A stretch of 20,139 nucleotides of DNA. Origin: an uncultured Clostridiaceae bacterium. GTDB lineage: Bacteria > Bacillota > Clostridia > TANB77 > CAG-508. The stretch lies in assembly GCA_958402495.1 (NCBI GenBank), contig CATXTS010000020.1, forward strand, positions 1-20,139, in the 5' to 3' direction. The notes beneath the pieces are model-generated. The model had not been told where the DNA came from. It saw only the letters and a program-made list of their open reading frames with translations, and made no database searches. Both the position numbers and the translations under genes were made by a program. The first letter of the stretch is position 1, and every line of letters begins with the position of its first letter. Below, piece after piece: positions 1 through 6,852 of this stretch.

Positions 1-2
1 TT

Positions 3-323
3 TGGGAATTACCAGGTGGTAGAATCGAATTTGGGGAAACACCAGAAGAAGCGGTTATAAGAGAAGTGTATGAAGAAACTGGTTATCAAGTAGAAATTAT
101 AAAAATGATACCAAAGGTATATAGTCATATTTTCCACTATCCAAATTGTGAGCAGCATACATTAGTATATACCTATCTTTGTAAATTAAAGACATTAGAA
201 AGAGTAGTAACACAAGATGAAGAAGTGGCTTCTATAAGATGGATTAAACCAGAAGAAGTTTGTCAGTTTCATTGGCTGCCAGGAACGGTAAAATTTATAG
301 AAGAAGGAATCGCTTTATTATGA
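3..323 (+). CDS. Nudix hydrolase (5' end cut off by window)
   Basis: This is the C-terminal part of a Nudix-fold pyrophosphohydrolase; the frame is open back to the window edge, so the start lies upstream. The visible reading begins WELPGGRIEFGETPEEA and contains a complete Nudix box: G, five residues, E, seven residues, then REVYEETGY. These residues bind the metal and catalyse cleavage of nucleoside diphosphate-X bonds. Members of this MutT-like group act on NTPs, often oxidised ones, but the substrate cannot be read from this fragment. The stop codon overlaps the start of the next gene (ATGA), so the two are almost certainly co-transcribed and translationally coupled. The family is secure; the exact function is unknown. 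Confidence 0.9.
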   Translation, partial: WELPGGRIEFGETPEEAVIREVYEETGYQVEIIKMIPKVYSHIFHYPNCEQHTLVYTYLCKLKTLERVVTQDEEVASIRWIKPEEVCQFHWLPGTVKFIEEGIALL

Positions 324-754
324 AAGTATTATCTTTATTAGAACCATGGGCTAGTTTCATTTATGCAGGTGTTAAACAAGTAGAGACTAGAAGTTGGAAA
401 ACAGACTATAGAGGAGAACTATATATTCATGCTAGTTTAAAACCAGTCAGTAAGAAAGACGAAAAAATACAAAGCCTTATCCATGATTTTATTCCTAGTA
501 GAGAATTTACCTATGGAGCCATCATTGCTAAATGTCAATTAGTAGATTGTGTGTATATGGATGAAACTTATGTAAAAGATATAGGTAAAAATCATAAGGT
601 GGAAGAACGTTGTGGACAATACGCTGTGGGACGATATGCATGGATATTAGATAAAGTAGAACCTTTGCAGACACCCATACCTGCTAAAGGACATTTAGGT
701 ATATGGAATTATGAAATAAAGGAAAAAGAGGAAAAACATGAAATTAACCAATGA
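320..754 (+). CDS. ASCH domain protein
   Basis: A 144-residue protein with the ASCH (ASC-1 homology) fold, a PUA-like beta barrel thought to bind RNA or modified nucleotides. The N-terminus MKVLSLLEPWASFIYAG, followed by KQVETRSW and YRGELYIHAS, and the C-terminal GHLGIWNYE, are typical of small stand-alone ASCH proteins. The ATG at 320 is chosen because the domain begins there and it overlaps the upstream TGA; an earlier in-frame ATG at 260 would only add sequence that overlaps the Nudix gene. A GAAGGA motif lies about a dozen bases upstream. The gene overlaps the following YdcF-like gene by 17 bases. Some ASCH proteins are nucleoside amidohydrolases (E. coli YqfB); whether this one is an enzyme is unknown. 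Confidence 0.85.
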   Translation: MKVLSLLEPWASFIYAGVKQVETRSWKTDYRGELYIHASLKPVSKKDEKIQSLIHDFIPSREFTYGAIIAKCQLVDCVYMDETYVKDIGKNHKVEERCGQYAVGRYAWILDKVEPLQTPIPAKGHLGIWNYEIKEKEEKHEINQ

Positions 755-1475
755 AATGAAATCTGCTTTAAAAGTAATATGGGATTATACTGGATTAGAC
801 ATGGAACCTAAAAAGTGTGATTTAATATTAGGTTGTGGTTGTGCGAATTTAGAGATTCCTGTTACTTGTAGTAAGCTTTGGAAAGCAGGATATGCTAATC
901 AAATTCTATTTACAGGTGGTTTAGGAAAAATAACCAAAGATACATTTTCTAAACCAGAAGCGAAGATATTTTGTGATATAGCCATGAAACAAGGCATTCC
1001 TAGAAAACATATTTTTTTAGAAACAAAATCAACCAATACAGGGGATAATTTTCGTTTTTCTTTAAAAGTCATAGAAGAAGAAAAATTAACGGCTAGTCGT
1101 ATTTTAATTGTGCATAACCGATTGTCGCAAAGAAGGACATTTTCAGCAGCGAAGAAAGTGTTGGTAGGTAAAGAATTAATCATTATTTCACCAGAGTTAA
1201 CCTTTGAAGAATGGATACAACGATTAGAAACTATGGAAGAAGTACGTGCTAGAGAAAATATAAGTGTATTGGTAGGGGATATTCAAAGAATGGTTATTTT
1301 TCCACAGTTCGGATGGCAAATAAAACAAGAAGTGCCAGAAAAAGTCATACAAGTTTATCAGTATTTAAAACAATTAGGGTATACCAAATATATCTTTTTC
1401 CAAGAAAAAATCAATCAATTAGTAGAACAATGTGGATTGGAAAATCCAAATGAAAAGATACTGTATTGGTATTAA
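738..1475 (+). CDS. YdcF/ElyC-like DUF218 protein
   Basis: A 245-residue protein of the DUF218 family (E. coli YdcF, SanA, ElyC). The core is visible: a beta strand and glycine loop (LILGCGCANLEIP, near residues 29-41), then YANQILFTGG (near 53-62), a helix, and the motif LETKSTNTGDNF (near 94-105), which matches the conserved ExxSxNTxEN-like signature. There is no transmembrane segment, so it is cytosolic like YdcF rather than membrane-bound like SanA or ElyC. E. coli YdcF binds S-adenosylmethionine, but its reaction is unknown. GAGGAAAAAC precedes the ATG, and the start lies inside the ASCH gene, implying coupling. The family assignment is strong; the biochemical role is open. Confidence 0.8.
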   Translation: MKLTNEMKSALKVIWDYTGLDMEPKKCDLILGCGCANLEIPVTCSKLWKAGYANQILFTGGLGKITKDTFSKPEAKIFCDIAMKQGIPRKHIFLETKSTNTGDNFRFSLKVIEEEKLTASRILIVHNRLSQRRTFSAAKKVLVGKELIIISPELTFEEWIQRLETMEEVRARENISVLVGDIQRMVIFPQFGWQIKQEVPEKVIQVYQYLKQLGYTKYIFFQEKINQLVEQCGLENPNEKILYWY

Positions 1476-1488
1476 AGGAGAAAAGAAG

Positions 1489-1888
1489 ATGCAAGTGATT
1501 GATAAAATTGCCTATATTTATATACAAAATCAAAAGATATTAAGTAGTCTTTCAAAAGGGAAAGATACCTATTATATTCCTGGTGGAAAAAGAGAAAGGG
1601 GCGAAACAGATGAACAAACCTTAATACGTGAAGTCAAAGAAGAATTAAGTGTAGACATACAAAAAGAGACTATCCAATATTATGGTACATTTGAAGCACA
1701 AGCACATGGAAAAGCAGAAGGCATCATCGTGAAAATGACTTGTTATACAGCAGGCTACAGCCGGTATCTTGAAACCAAATTCTGAAATACAAGAATTAAG
1801 GTGGTTAACTTCAAAAGATATGGATAAAATTTCACCAGTAGATAAGTTAATTTTCCAAGATTTAATAGAAAAAGGTTATCTAGAATAA
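1489..1888 (+). CDS. Nudix hydrolase interrupted by a +1 frameshift at a CGG codon
   Basis: The ATG at 1489 follows AAAGGAG at 1474-1480; an earlier in-frame ATG at 1432 lies inside the previous gene. Residues 33-55 carry a full Nudix box (GKRERGE, then REVKEELSV). In the starting frame the protein ends at 1785 after 98 residues with an unrelated tail (SRYLETKF). From 1763 the +1 frame continues the family sequence: GILKPNSEIQELRWLTS and then SPVDKLIFQDLIEKGYLE, stopping at 1886-1888. If one C of the in-frame CGG at 1762-1764 is skipped, the product is about 132 residues, a normal length. The part after the break has no other damage. It could be a real frameshift mutation, an assembly error or programmed frameshifting; a second gene at 4192 breaks in the same way. 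Substrate unknown. Confidence 0.75.
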
Positions 1889-1898
1889 GGAGCAATAT

Positions 1899-2606
1899 AT
1901 GAAATTAGTAATTAAAAATATGCAGAAGAATTTTGAGAAAAAAGAAGTGCTAAAAGATATAAACTTTACCTTTGAACAGGGAAAAATTTATGGACTATTA
2001 GGAAGAAATGGTGCTGGTAAAACGACTTTTTTTAATTGTATTAATGAAGATATCCCATTTGACCAAGGGGAAGTGTTGATAGAGGAAAATAGCCATCTTA
2101 GAAAACTAACGCCGGATGACATTGGATATGTATTATCCACACCTACTGTTCCAGAATTCTTAACAGGAAGAGAATTTTTAAAATTTTTTTTAGAGATTCA
2201 TGAAAATAAGATAAAAAATGTACAGCCAATAGATGCGTATTTTGACTTTATGAAAATAGATAAAGAAGATAGAGATAAACTACTAAAAGATTATTCCCAT
2301 GGTATGAAAAATAAGATGCAAATGTTAGTAAATATTATTGCAAGTCCAGCGGTATTACTATTAGATGAGCCGTTAACTTCTTTTGATGTGATAGTAGCAG
2401 AAGAGATGAAACAAATGTTAAAGGATATAAAAAAAGACCATATCTTAATTTTTTCAACCCATATTATGGAATTGGCTTTAGATTTATGTGATGAGATTGT
2501 TATTCTAAATCAAGGAATCTTGGAAAAAATAGATAAACAAGATTTAGATAATACAGAATTAAAGCAGAAGATTATAGAAGCACTAAAGGAGGAGACAAAT
2601 GTTTAA
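1899..2606 (+). CDS. ABC transporter ATP-binding protein
   Basis: A 235-residue nucleotide-binding subunit of an ABC transporter acting at the inner face of the membrane. Walker A is LGRNGAGKT (near residues 34-42), the signature is degenerate (DYSHGMKNKM), Walker B is VLLLDEPLTSFD, and the switch histidine is in STHIMELA. The domain resembles the one-domain ATPases of drug, bacitracin or Na+ exporters and of lantibiotic-immunity-type systems. AAGGAG precedes the ATG, ten bases after the frameshifted Nudix gene. It overlaps the permease gene by eight bases (ATGTTTAA), so the two make one transporter. Substrate cannot be inferred. Its place inside a nucleotide-cleaning gene run is notable but may be incidental. 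Confidence 0.92.
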   Translation: MKLVIKNMQKNFEKKEVLKDINFTFEQGKIYGLLGRNGAGKTTFFNCINEDIPFDQGEVLIEENSHLRKLTPDDIGYVLSTPTVPEFLTGREFLKFFLEIHENKIKNVQPIDAYFDFMKIDKEDRDKLLKDYSHGMKNKMQMLVNIIASPAVLLLDEPLTSFDVIVAEEMKQMLKDIKKDHILIFSTHIMELALDLCDEIVILNQGILEKIDKQDLDNTELKQKIIEALKEETNV

Positions 2607-4176
2607 ATCCTTCATCTTATCTTTTCGTTTAAAAAATACGTATCGTGTAAATAGTATTTTATATTCTATGAAGCAATTACCAATTTTGAAAAAAATATTA
2701 CCTAATACAATTTATCAAAATAAAGGATTAAAAATCTTAGGAAATACCATAAGTTTTATCATAGAATTGGGTAGTATTTTCATAGGAAAGCTTTTGTACT
2801 TGCTATGCATGGTAGTAGCCGCTATGGAAATACTAAAAGTAAAAGATGCCAATATATTTTTACATATCTTTTTTTGGTTAACAGTAATTGGTGGATTGGT
2901 AAACACCTATATGTTTAATCCTAGTAGAGATAAATATTATGCCATAATTTTGATGCGTATGGATGCTAAAAAATATGCATTATCTAATTATATCTATATG
3001 CTTTTGAAAGTATTCATTGGTTTTCTGCCATTTACGATTGTATTAGGTGGATTATACCAAATACCTATCTGGCTAGGTTGTTTGTTGCCTGTTTTCGTAG
3101 TAGCTGTTAAAATAATAGCAACTATGTTTACGTTAATGGATTACCAAAAATCAAAGAATGTAAAAAATGAAAATGCCCTAACAAAAGGAATATGGGGTAT
3201 CATTGCAACTTTATTATTAGTTGCTTATGGACTACCCTATCTAGGAATAGCCATTAGTATGAATTTATTTGTTATTTTATTATTTATTAGCATTTTAATA
3301 GGGATGGGTAGTTTTTATTATATTTGCCATTTTCAAAATTATACAAAAATCTATAAGAAATTATTAATGGTGGATAGTTTGTTTATGCTACAAGGACAAA
3401 ATAAAGCAGATATTTTACAAAGTACAACTCTAAAACAAATACAGATGGATACAACAGATACGAGTGATAAAAAAGGATTTGCGTATTTCCATGAATTATT
3501 TGTAAAAAGACATAAAAAAATATTAACGAAATCAGCCAAAAAGACAGCATTAATTGCATTAGGTGTAATGCTGGCCGTTATAGCAGGAGTCTGTTATAAT
3601 GAAGAATTTAAAGTAAAAGTAAATCAAGTATTACTTACCTATTTACCTTATTTTGTTTTTGTTATGTATATGATTAATAGAGGCACTGTTGTTACACAAG
3701 CTATGTTTATGAATTGTGACCATAGTATGTTAACTTATCGTTTTTTCAAAAAACCACAAACCATTCTGAGTCTATTTAAAGAGAGATTAAAAACATTAAT
3801 CGGTATTAATTTAATCCCTGCTATAGTGATAGCTATAGGCTTACCTTGTATTTTATGGATAACAGGTGGTACGGACAATCCTCTAAACTATATCGTGCTA
3901 GGTATTTCTATTATAGCAATGAGTATTTTCTTTTCTGTTCATTATTTGGTATTATATTATTTATTACAACCCTATAATGTAGCAATCGAAATGAAAAGTA
4001 GTACTTATACTTTGGCACAATCACTTACATATATTGTATGCTATATGATGCTAAAAATACAAATACCAATATTGTCTTTCGGAATAGCTATGGTATTGTT
4101 TAGTATTTTCTATTGCATGATAGCATTAATCTTAGTTTATAGATTAGCACCAAAGACTTTTAAGTTAAGAGTATAG
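2599..4176 (+). CDS. ABC transporter permease (multi-pass membrane protein)
   Basis: A 525-residue integral membrane protein that partners the ATPase encoded just upstream; AAGGAGGAG precedes the overlapping ATG. Hydrophobic segments are visible at roughly residues 48-80, 88-105, 125-150, 153-175, 197-245, 313-330, 343-362, 399-423, 430-455 and 472-518, giving about ten to twelve transmembrane helices in two halves split by a charged cytoplasmic stretch (about 250-312). There is no FtsX or MacB-type extracellular domain. It belongs to the broad group of ABC-2-like exporter permeases, but I do not recognise a specific family. The substrate is unknown. Confidence 0.85.
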   Translation: MFKSFILSFRLKNTYRVNSILYSMKQLPILKKILPNTIYQNKGLKILGNTISFIIELGSIFIGKLLYLLCMVVAAMEILKVKDANIFLHIFFWLTVIGGLVNTYMFNPSRDKYYAIILMRMDAKKYALSNYIYMLLKVFIGFLPFTIVLGGLYQIPIWLGCLLPVFVVAVKIIATMFTLMDYQKSKNVKNENALTKGIWGIIATLLLVAYGLPYLGIAISMNLFVILLFISILIGMGSFYYICHFQNYTKIYKKLLMVDSLFMLQGQNKADILQSTTLKQIQMDTTDTSDKKGFAYFHELFVKRHKKILTKSAKKTALIALGVMLAVIAGVCYNEEFKVKVNQVLLTYLPYFVFVMYMINRGTVVTQAMFMNCDHSMLTYRFFKKPQTILSLFKERLKTLIGINLIPAIVIAIGLPCILWITGGTDNPLNYIVLGISIIAMSIFFSVHYLVLYYLLQPYNVAIEMKSSTYTLAQSLTYIVCYMMLKIQIPILSFGIAMVLFSIFYCMIALILVYRLAPKTFKLRV

Positions 4177-4191
4177 AAAGAAGGTAGAAAG

Positions 4192-4723
4192 ATGAAAGTA
4201 ATGATTGCTACTAAAAATGCAGGAAAAATAGAGGGTGCTAGAAGGGCTTTAGCACATTATTATACAGATTTTACAATAGAAGGAATCGCTGTTTGCTCAG
4301 ATGTTCCAGACCAACCAGTAAATAGCCAAATTTACCAAGGGGCTAGAAATAGAGTTTGCAATTTAAAAAAGTATAGCATAGAAAATCAGATAGAAGCGGA
4401 TTTATATTTGGCAGTAGAATCGGGTATAACGAATCAATTAGGAGATTGGATGATTGTAAATATGGCTGTTTTGGAAACGAAAGATGGCTTTGAAAGTTAT
4501 GGCAATAGTGCACGGTTTTCCTGTTCCACCTAAATATGTAGATTCTATTATAGAGGTTAATTTAAATACCATTATGAATGAAATTTTTGGAGAGGATGCG
4601 CAAAGACATAATCATAAAGGTGGGATAGAATTATTAACAGAAGGTGTAATAACTAGAATAGACCAAGTGGAGCAAGCTTTTGTTATGGCACTTACAAAAT
4701 ATAGAAATGAAGCATGGAGATAG
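4192..4723 (+). CDS. DUF84/YjjX-type inosine/xanthosine triphosphatase, interrupted by a +1 frameshift at a CGG codon
   Basis: The product resembles the DUF84 (YjjX) non-canonical purine NTP phosphatases, which hydrolyse ITP and XTP. The start MKVMIATKNAGKIEGARRAL is the family N-terminus; DVPDQPVNSQIYQGARNR and YLAVESGI follow. In the starting frame translation ends at 4533 after 113 residues with a foreign tail (RFSCST). The +1 frame resumes the family at 4514 with GFPVPPKYVDSIIE, then HKGGIELLTEGVITR and a C-terminal QAFVMALTKYRNEAW, stopping at 4721-4723. Skipping one C of the in-frame CGG at 4513-4515 would give 176 residues, the usual length, with SAGFPVPP intact. Reading after the break is otherwise undamaged. 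GAAAGAAGGTAGAAAG precedes the ATG, and the gene follows the permease by 15 bases. Decay, sequence error or programmed frameshifting are all possible. Confidence 0.78.
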
Positions 4724-4727
4724 AAAG

Positions 4728-4759
4728 AAACAGTCTAAGAGTTTTACTTAGACTGTTTT
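4728..4759. terminator. Bidirectional intrinsic terminator
   Basis: A perfect 12-bp stem (AAACAGTCTAAG at 4728-4739 with CTTAGACTGTTT at 4747-4758) and a 7-base loop start five bases after the DUF84 stop codon. The U-tract is short on the plus strand and better on the minus strand (TTTCTTTCT). It probably ends the plus-strand operon and backs up termination of the convergent minus-strand gene. Confidence 0.75.
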
Positions 4760-4772
4760 AAGACAGAAAGGA

Positions 4773-4796
4773 GGCCATCCTTTAGAGGGGATGGCC
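4773..4796 (-). terminator. Intrinsic terminator of the small minus-strand gene
   Basis: Stem GGCCATCC (4773-4780) with GGATGGCC (4789-4796) and an 8-base loop. Read on the minus strand it lies 17 bases after the stop codon and is followed by the T-rich TCCTTTCTGTCTT; on the plus strand no T-run follows. The orientation is therefore assigned to the minus-strand gene. Confidence 0.65.
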
Positions 4797-4812
4797 ATAA
4801 TCAATAGAAGGA

Positions 4813-5034
4813 TTACTTCTTTGGGCTATGAGGAAAAGGAAAATAATTGCTTCCCGAATCCTCACCAGCAGTGATAACATGATTTGCTTTCTGAATGAGT
4901 TGTTGGGCTGTACTGATAGTACAACCATCATACAGAAGCACACCATTCTCAAAAATAATGACAGCCTGGTTGCGTTCTACGCATAATTCGTTATTGGCTA
5001 TACCATCAGTGGTAGTAAGATTTACATGTGCCAT
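4813..5034 (-). CDS. Small protein of unknown function
   Basis: A 73-residue protein, MAHVNLTTTDGIANNELC..., that I do not recognise. The ATG at 5034 is chosen because GAAAGGAGC stands nine bases upstream; a longer in-frame start at 5097 lies before this ribosome binding site. The middle (RNQAVIIFENGVLLYDG, then TISTAQQLIQKANHVI) looks like beta strands followed by a helix. The C-terminal tail, GEDSGSNYFPFPHSPKK, looks disordered and proline-rich. There is no signal peptide or membrane segment. It stands alone, with its own sigma-A-like promoter and terminator, convergent to the first operon and divergent from the putative SOS operon. The good expression signals support a real gene; the function is unknown. 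Confidence 0.6.
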   Translation of the reverse strand: MAHVNLTTTDGIANNELCVERNQAVIIFENGVLLYDGCTISTAQQLIQKANHVITAGEDSGSNYFPFPHSPKK

Positions 5035-5077
5035 TCTTTTTAAGCTCCTTTCTGTATCAAGGTTTTTAGTTAAAAAG

Positions 5078-5107
5078 AGTATATCACAACACGACATAAA
5101 ATGACAA
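5078..5107 (-). promoter_or_regulatory. Sigma-A-type promoter of the small minus-strand gene
   Basis: On the minus strand, TTGTCA (complement of 5102-5107) and TATACT (complement of 5078-5083) are separated by 18 bases. It lies about 45 bases before the chosen start codon and is divergent from the promoter at 5143. Confidence 0.6.
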
Positions 5108-5142
5108 GATATTTAAGAAAATAAAAAAATATAGGAAATTAA

Positions 5143-5171
5143 TTGACAGTATAAAATAAAAATGATAAAAT
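5143..5171 (+). promoter_or_regulatory. Sigma-A-type promoter of the repair/house-cleaning operon
   Basis: A perfect -35 box TTGACA (5143-5148), a 17-base spacer and a -10 box TAAAAT (5166-5171). It is followed at once by a LexA-box-like palindrome and leads, after a leader of about 85 bases, into the HD-domain gene. Confidence 0.75.
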
Positions 5172-5172
5172 A

Positions 5173-5186
5173 CAAACACAAGTTTG
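5173..5186. promoter_or_regulatory. Putative LexA (SOS) operator
   Basis: The palindrome CAAACACAAGTTTG (CAAAC-N4-GTTTG) begins one base after the -10 box, over the expected transcription start. The same half-sites occur in the recA promoter at 18861. The Gram-positive LexA/DinR consensus is CGAAC-N4-GTTCG, so this is a variant with A and T at the second and penultimate positions. Binding by LexA is inferred from the similarity, the placement and the shared use with recA. Confidence 0.7.
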
Positions 5187-5261
5187 CGATAAGCATATAA
5201 CAGACGTACAAATAAGATAAAATCAAATTTAAAAATTAAAATTGAAAGAAAAGGTGATGGT

Positions 5262-5831
5262 ATGAATAGAGAAGAAGCATTTATGTTATTAAAAAATTAT
5301 AATCAGGAGCCATTTCATATAGAACATGGTATTACGGTAGAAAATGTGATGCGTTATTTTGCAAAAATGCTAGGTTATGACGAGAAATTTTGGGGAATAG
5401 TAGGTCTTCTACATGATGTAGATTTTGAAAAATATCCAGAACAACATTGCATAAAAGCACAGGAAATTTTAAAAGAGGCAGGTGCTTCAGAAGAAATGAT
5501 TCATGCAATATGCAGTCATGGATATGGACTAGTAGTGGATATTCAGCCAGAACACGAAATGGAAAAAGTATTGTTTGCTGTAGATGAACTGACTGGTTTA
5601 ATTGGAGCAGCTGCCAAAATGAGACCTTCTAAGAGTACAAAAGATATGGAAGTTTCTAGTTTAAAAAAGAAATTTAAAGATAAGAAGTTTGCAGCAGGCT
5701 GTTCAAGAGAAGTTATAAAGCAAGGCGCAGATATGTTAGGATGGGAGTTAGAGACATTACTAGATAAAACATTAACTGCTATGAAAGAGTCAGAAGATAA
5801 CATCCGTAAAGAGATGGAACATTATAAATAA
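5262..5831 (+). CDS. HD-domain phosphohydrolase
   Basis: A 189-residue cytosolic HD-domain protein. The metal-binding pattern is visible: H22 (PFHIEHG), H51-D52 (GLLHDVDFEKYP), a histidine in CSHGYG, and an aspartate in VDELTGLIGA. Stand-alone HD proteins of this size (HDIG-like) hydrolyse nucleotides or other phosphate esters; the substrate is not readable here. The final third is lysine- and glutamate-rich. It is the first gene of the operon behind the promoter and putative LexA box at 5143-5186, with AAGGTGATGG before the ATG. Its context beside an alkyltransferase, Nudix and MazG enzymes suggests a role in nucleotide handling during DNA damage; that is inference. Confidence 0.85.
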   Translation: MNREEAFMLLKNYNQEPFHIEHGITVENVMRYFAKMLGYDEKFWGIVGLLHDVDFEKYPEQHCIKAQEILKEAGASEEMIHAICSHGYGLVVDIQPEHEMEKVLFAVDELTGLIGAAAKMRPSKSTKDMEVSSLKKKFKDKKFAAGCSREVIKQGADMLGWELETLLDKTLTAMKESEDNIRKEMEHYK

Positions 5832-5852
5832 GCTTAAAAAGGAGTGCTACCT

Positions 5853-6326
5853 ATGGTATATTATCAGATACAGGATACAAAGATAGGACCAATGATGATA
5901 CAAGAATTAGAAGGAAAAGTAATTTCTATAAAATGTCAAAAAGAGCCAGTGGTATTATCAGAAAATCTTGTGAAAAAGGAAACACCGATTTTACATTTTG
6001 CTTTTGAACAAATACAGGAGTATTTAGAAGGAAAAAGAAAGCATTTTACTATTCCGATACAAACACATGGAACTAGTTTTCAAGAACGTGTTTGGGAAGC
6101 TCTTAGACAAATTCCATATGGGGAAACAAGAACTTATGCAGAAATTGCAAAACAAGTAGGCAACCCAAAAGCAGCAAGAGCAGTAGGAGCGGCCAATCAT
6201 GTAAATCCCATCATTATTGTAACACCTTGTCATCGTGTGATTGGGAGCAATCATCAATTAGTAGGCTATGCAGAAGGGCTAGAGGTAAAGGAAAAATTAT
6301 TGATATTAGAAAACGAAAACCGATAA
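5853..6326 (+). CDS. ogt: Methylated-DNA--protein-cysteine S-methyltransferase
   Basis: A 157-residue suicide repair protein that transfers alkyl groups from O6-alkylguanine (and O4-alkylthymine) in DNA to its own cysteine. The conserved C-terminal domain is complete: GTSFQERVWEALRQIPYGET, then a helix-turn-helix-like TYAEIAKQVGNPKAARAVG, the active-site motif PCHRVI (Cys about residue 126), and GYAEGLEVKEKLL. The more usual sequence at the last site is GYxGGL, so AEGL is a small variation. The ATG at 5853 is preferred over the in-frame GTG at 5844 because AAGGAG (5839-5844) overlaps the latter and sits eight bases before the ATG. It follows the HD gene in the putative SOS operon, which fits a DNA-repair role. 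It could equally be named an MGMT/AdaB-type protein. Confidence 0.93.
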   Translation: MVYYQIQDTKIGPMMIQELEGKVISIKCQKEPVVLSENLVKKETPILHFAFEQIQEYLEGKRKHFTIPIQTHGTSFQERVWEALRQIPYGETRTYAEIAKQVGNPKAARAVGAANHVNPIIIVTPCHRVIGSNHQLVGYAEGLEVKEKLLILENENR

Positions 6327-6342
6327 GAAGGAAGTTAGTACA

Positions 6343-6837
6343 ATGGATAATAAAGAAAAGCCTGTTAGAGAGGCAGTTAGATGTTTTTTAATAGAAAACG
6401 AGAAAGTAGTAGTTACAAAATATAAAAAGCCAAATCCAAAAGCTGGTTATTATGAAATACCAGGTGGAAAAATAGAAGAAGGAGAAACACCAGAGCAAGC
6501 AGCTATTAGAGAATTCAAAGAAGAAACGGGAATGGTCATTTCTAATTTAAAGCAAAAAGGAAACATGATAATAGAATATCCTAATCGTATATTTTCATTT
6601 GAGGTTTTTGTTGCGAATCACTATGAGGGAAAACCGATGCAGTTTGGAGAAAATACTTCTGAATGGATGACTATTTCTAAAGTTCTAGCAAAGGAAAAGA
6701 AATTAGCTTCTTTTATCCTGTTAGATGCTTTTTTTAGACAAGCATTAGAAGATAAAACTACAGAATTTACTATAAAAATTAACGTTAGTGAGAAAGAAGA
6801 AATTGAAAAAGTAGAGTATGAAGTCAAGAAAGTGTAA
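6343..6837 (+). CDS. Nudix hydrolase
   Basis: A 164-residue Nudix protein with the catalytic box at about residues 42-64 (GKIEEGE, then REFKEETGM) inside IPGGKIEEGETPEQAAIREF. The N-terminal half, VRCFLIENEKVVVTKYKK, is the usual first strand pair. After the domain there is an extension of about 50 residues ending in a charged EKEEIEKVEYEVKKV tail. It resembles MutT/8-oxo-dGTP diphosphatase-like proteins, but the substrate cannot be assigned. It starts 16 bases after the alkyltransferase stop, with GAAGGAAG upstream, and is followed 15 bases later by the MazG-like gene. Operon membership is clear. Confidence 0.9.
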   Translation: MDNKEKPVREAVRCFLIENEKVVVTKYKKPNPKAGYYEIPGGKIEEGETPEQAAIREFKEETGMVISNLKQKGNMIIEYPNRIFSFEVFVANHYEGKPMQFGENTSEWMTISKVLAKEKKLASFILLDAFFRQALEDKTTEFTIKINVSEKEEIEKVEYEVKKV

Positions 6838-6852
6838 AGGAGGAATTATAGG

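Noticed and set aside
260..319. An upstream in-frame start for the ASCH gene.
   Set aside because: The added residues overlap the Nudix gene and do not belong to the ASCH domain; the ATG at 320 overlapping the previous stop is the normal coupled start.
1762..4515. Reassignment of CGG to another amino acid (Trp or Gln, as known in a few bacteria) as the explanation for the broken genes.
   Set aside because: Changing the meaning of CGG would not change the frame; both genes need a one-base shift to recover the family sequence, so reassignment alone cannot explain them.
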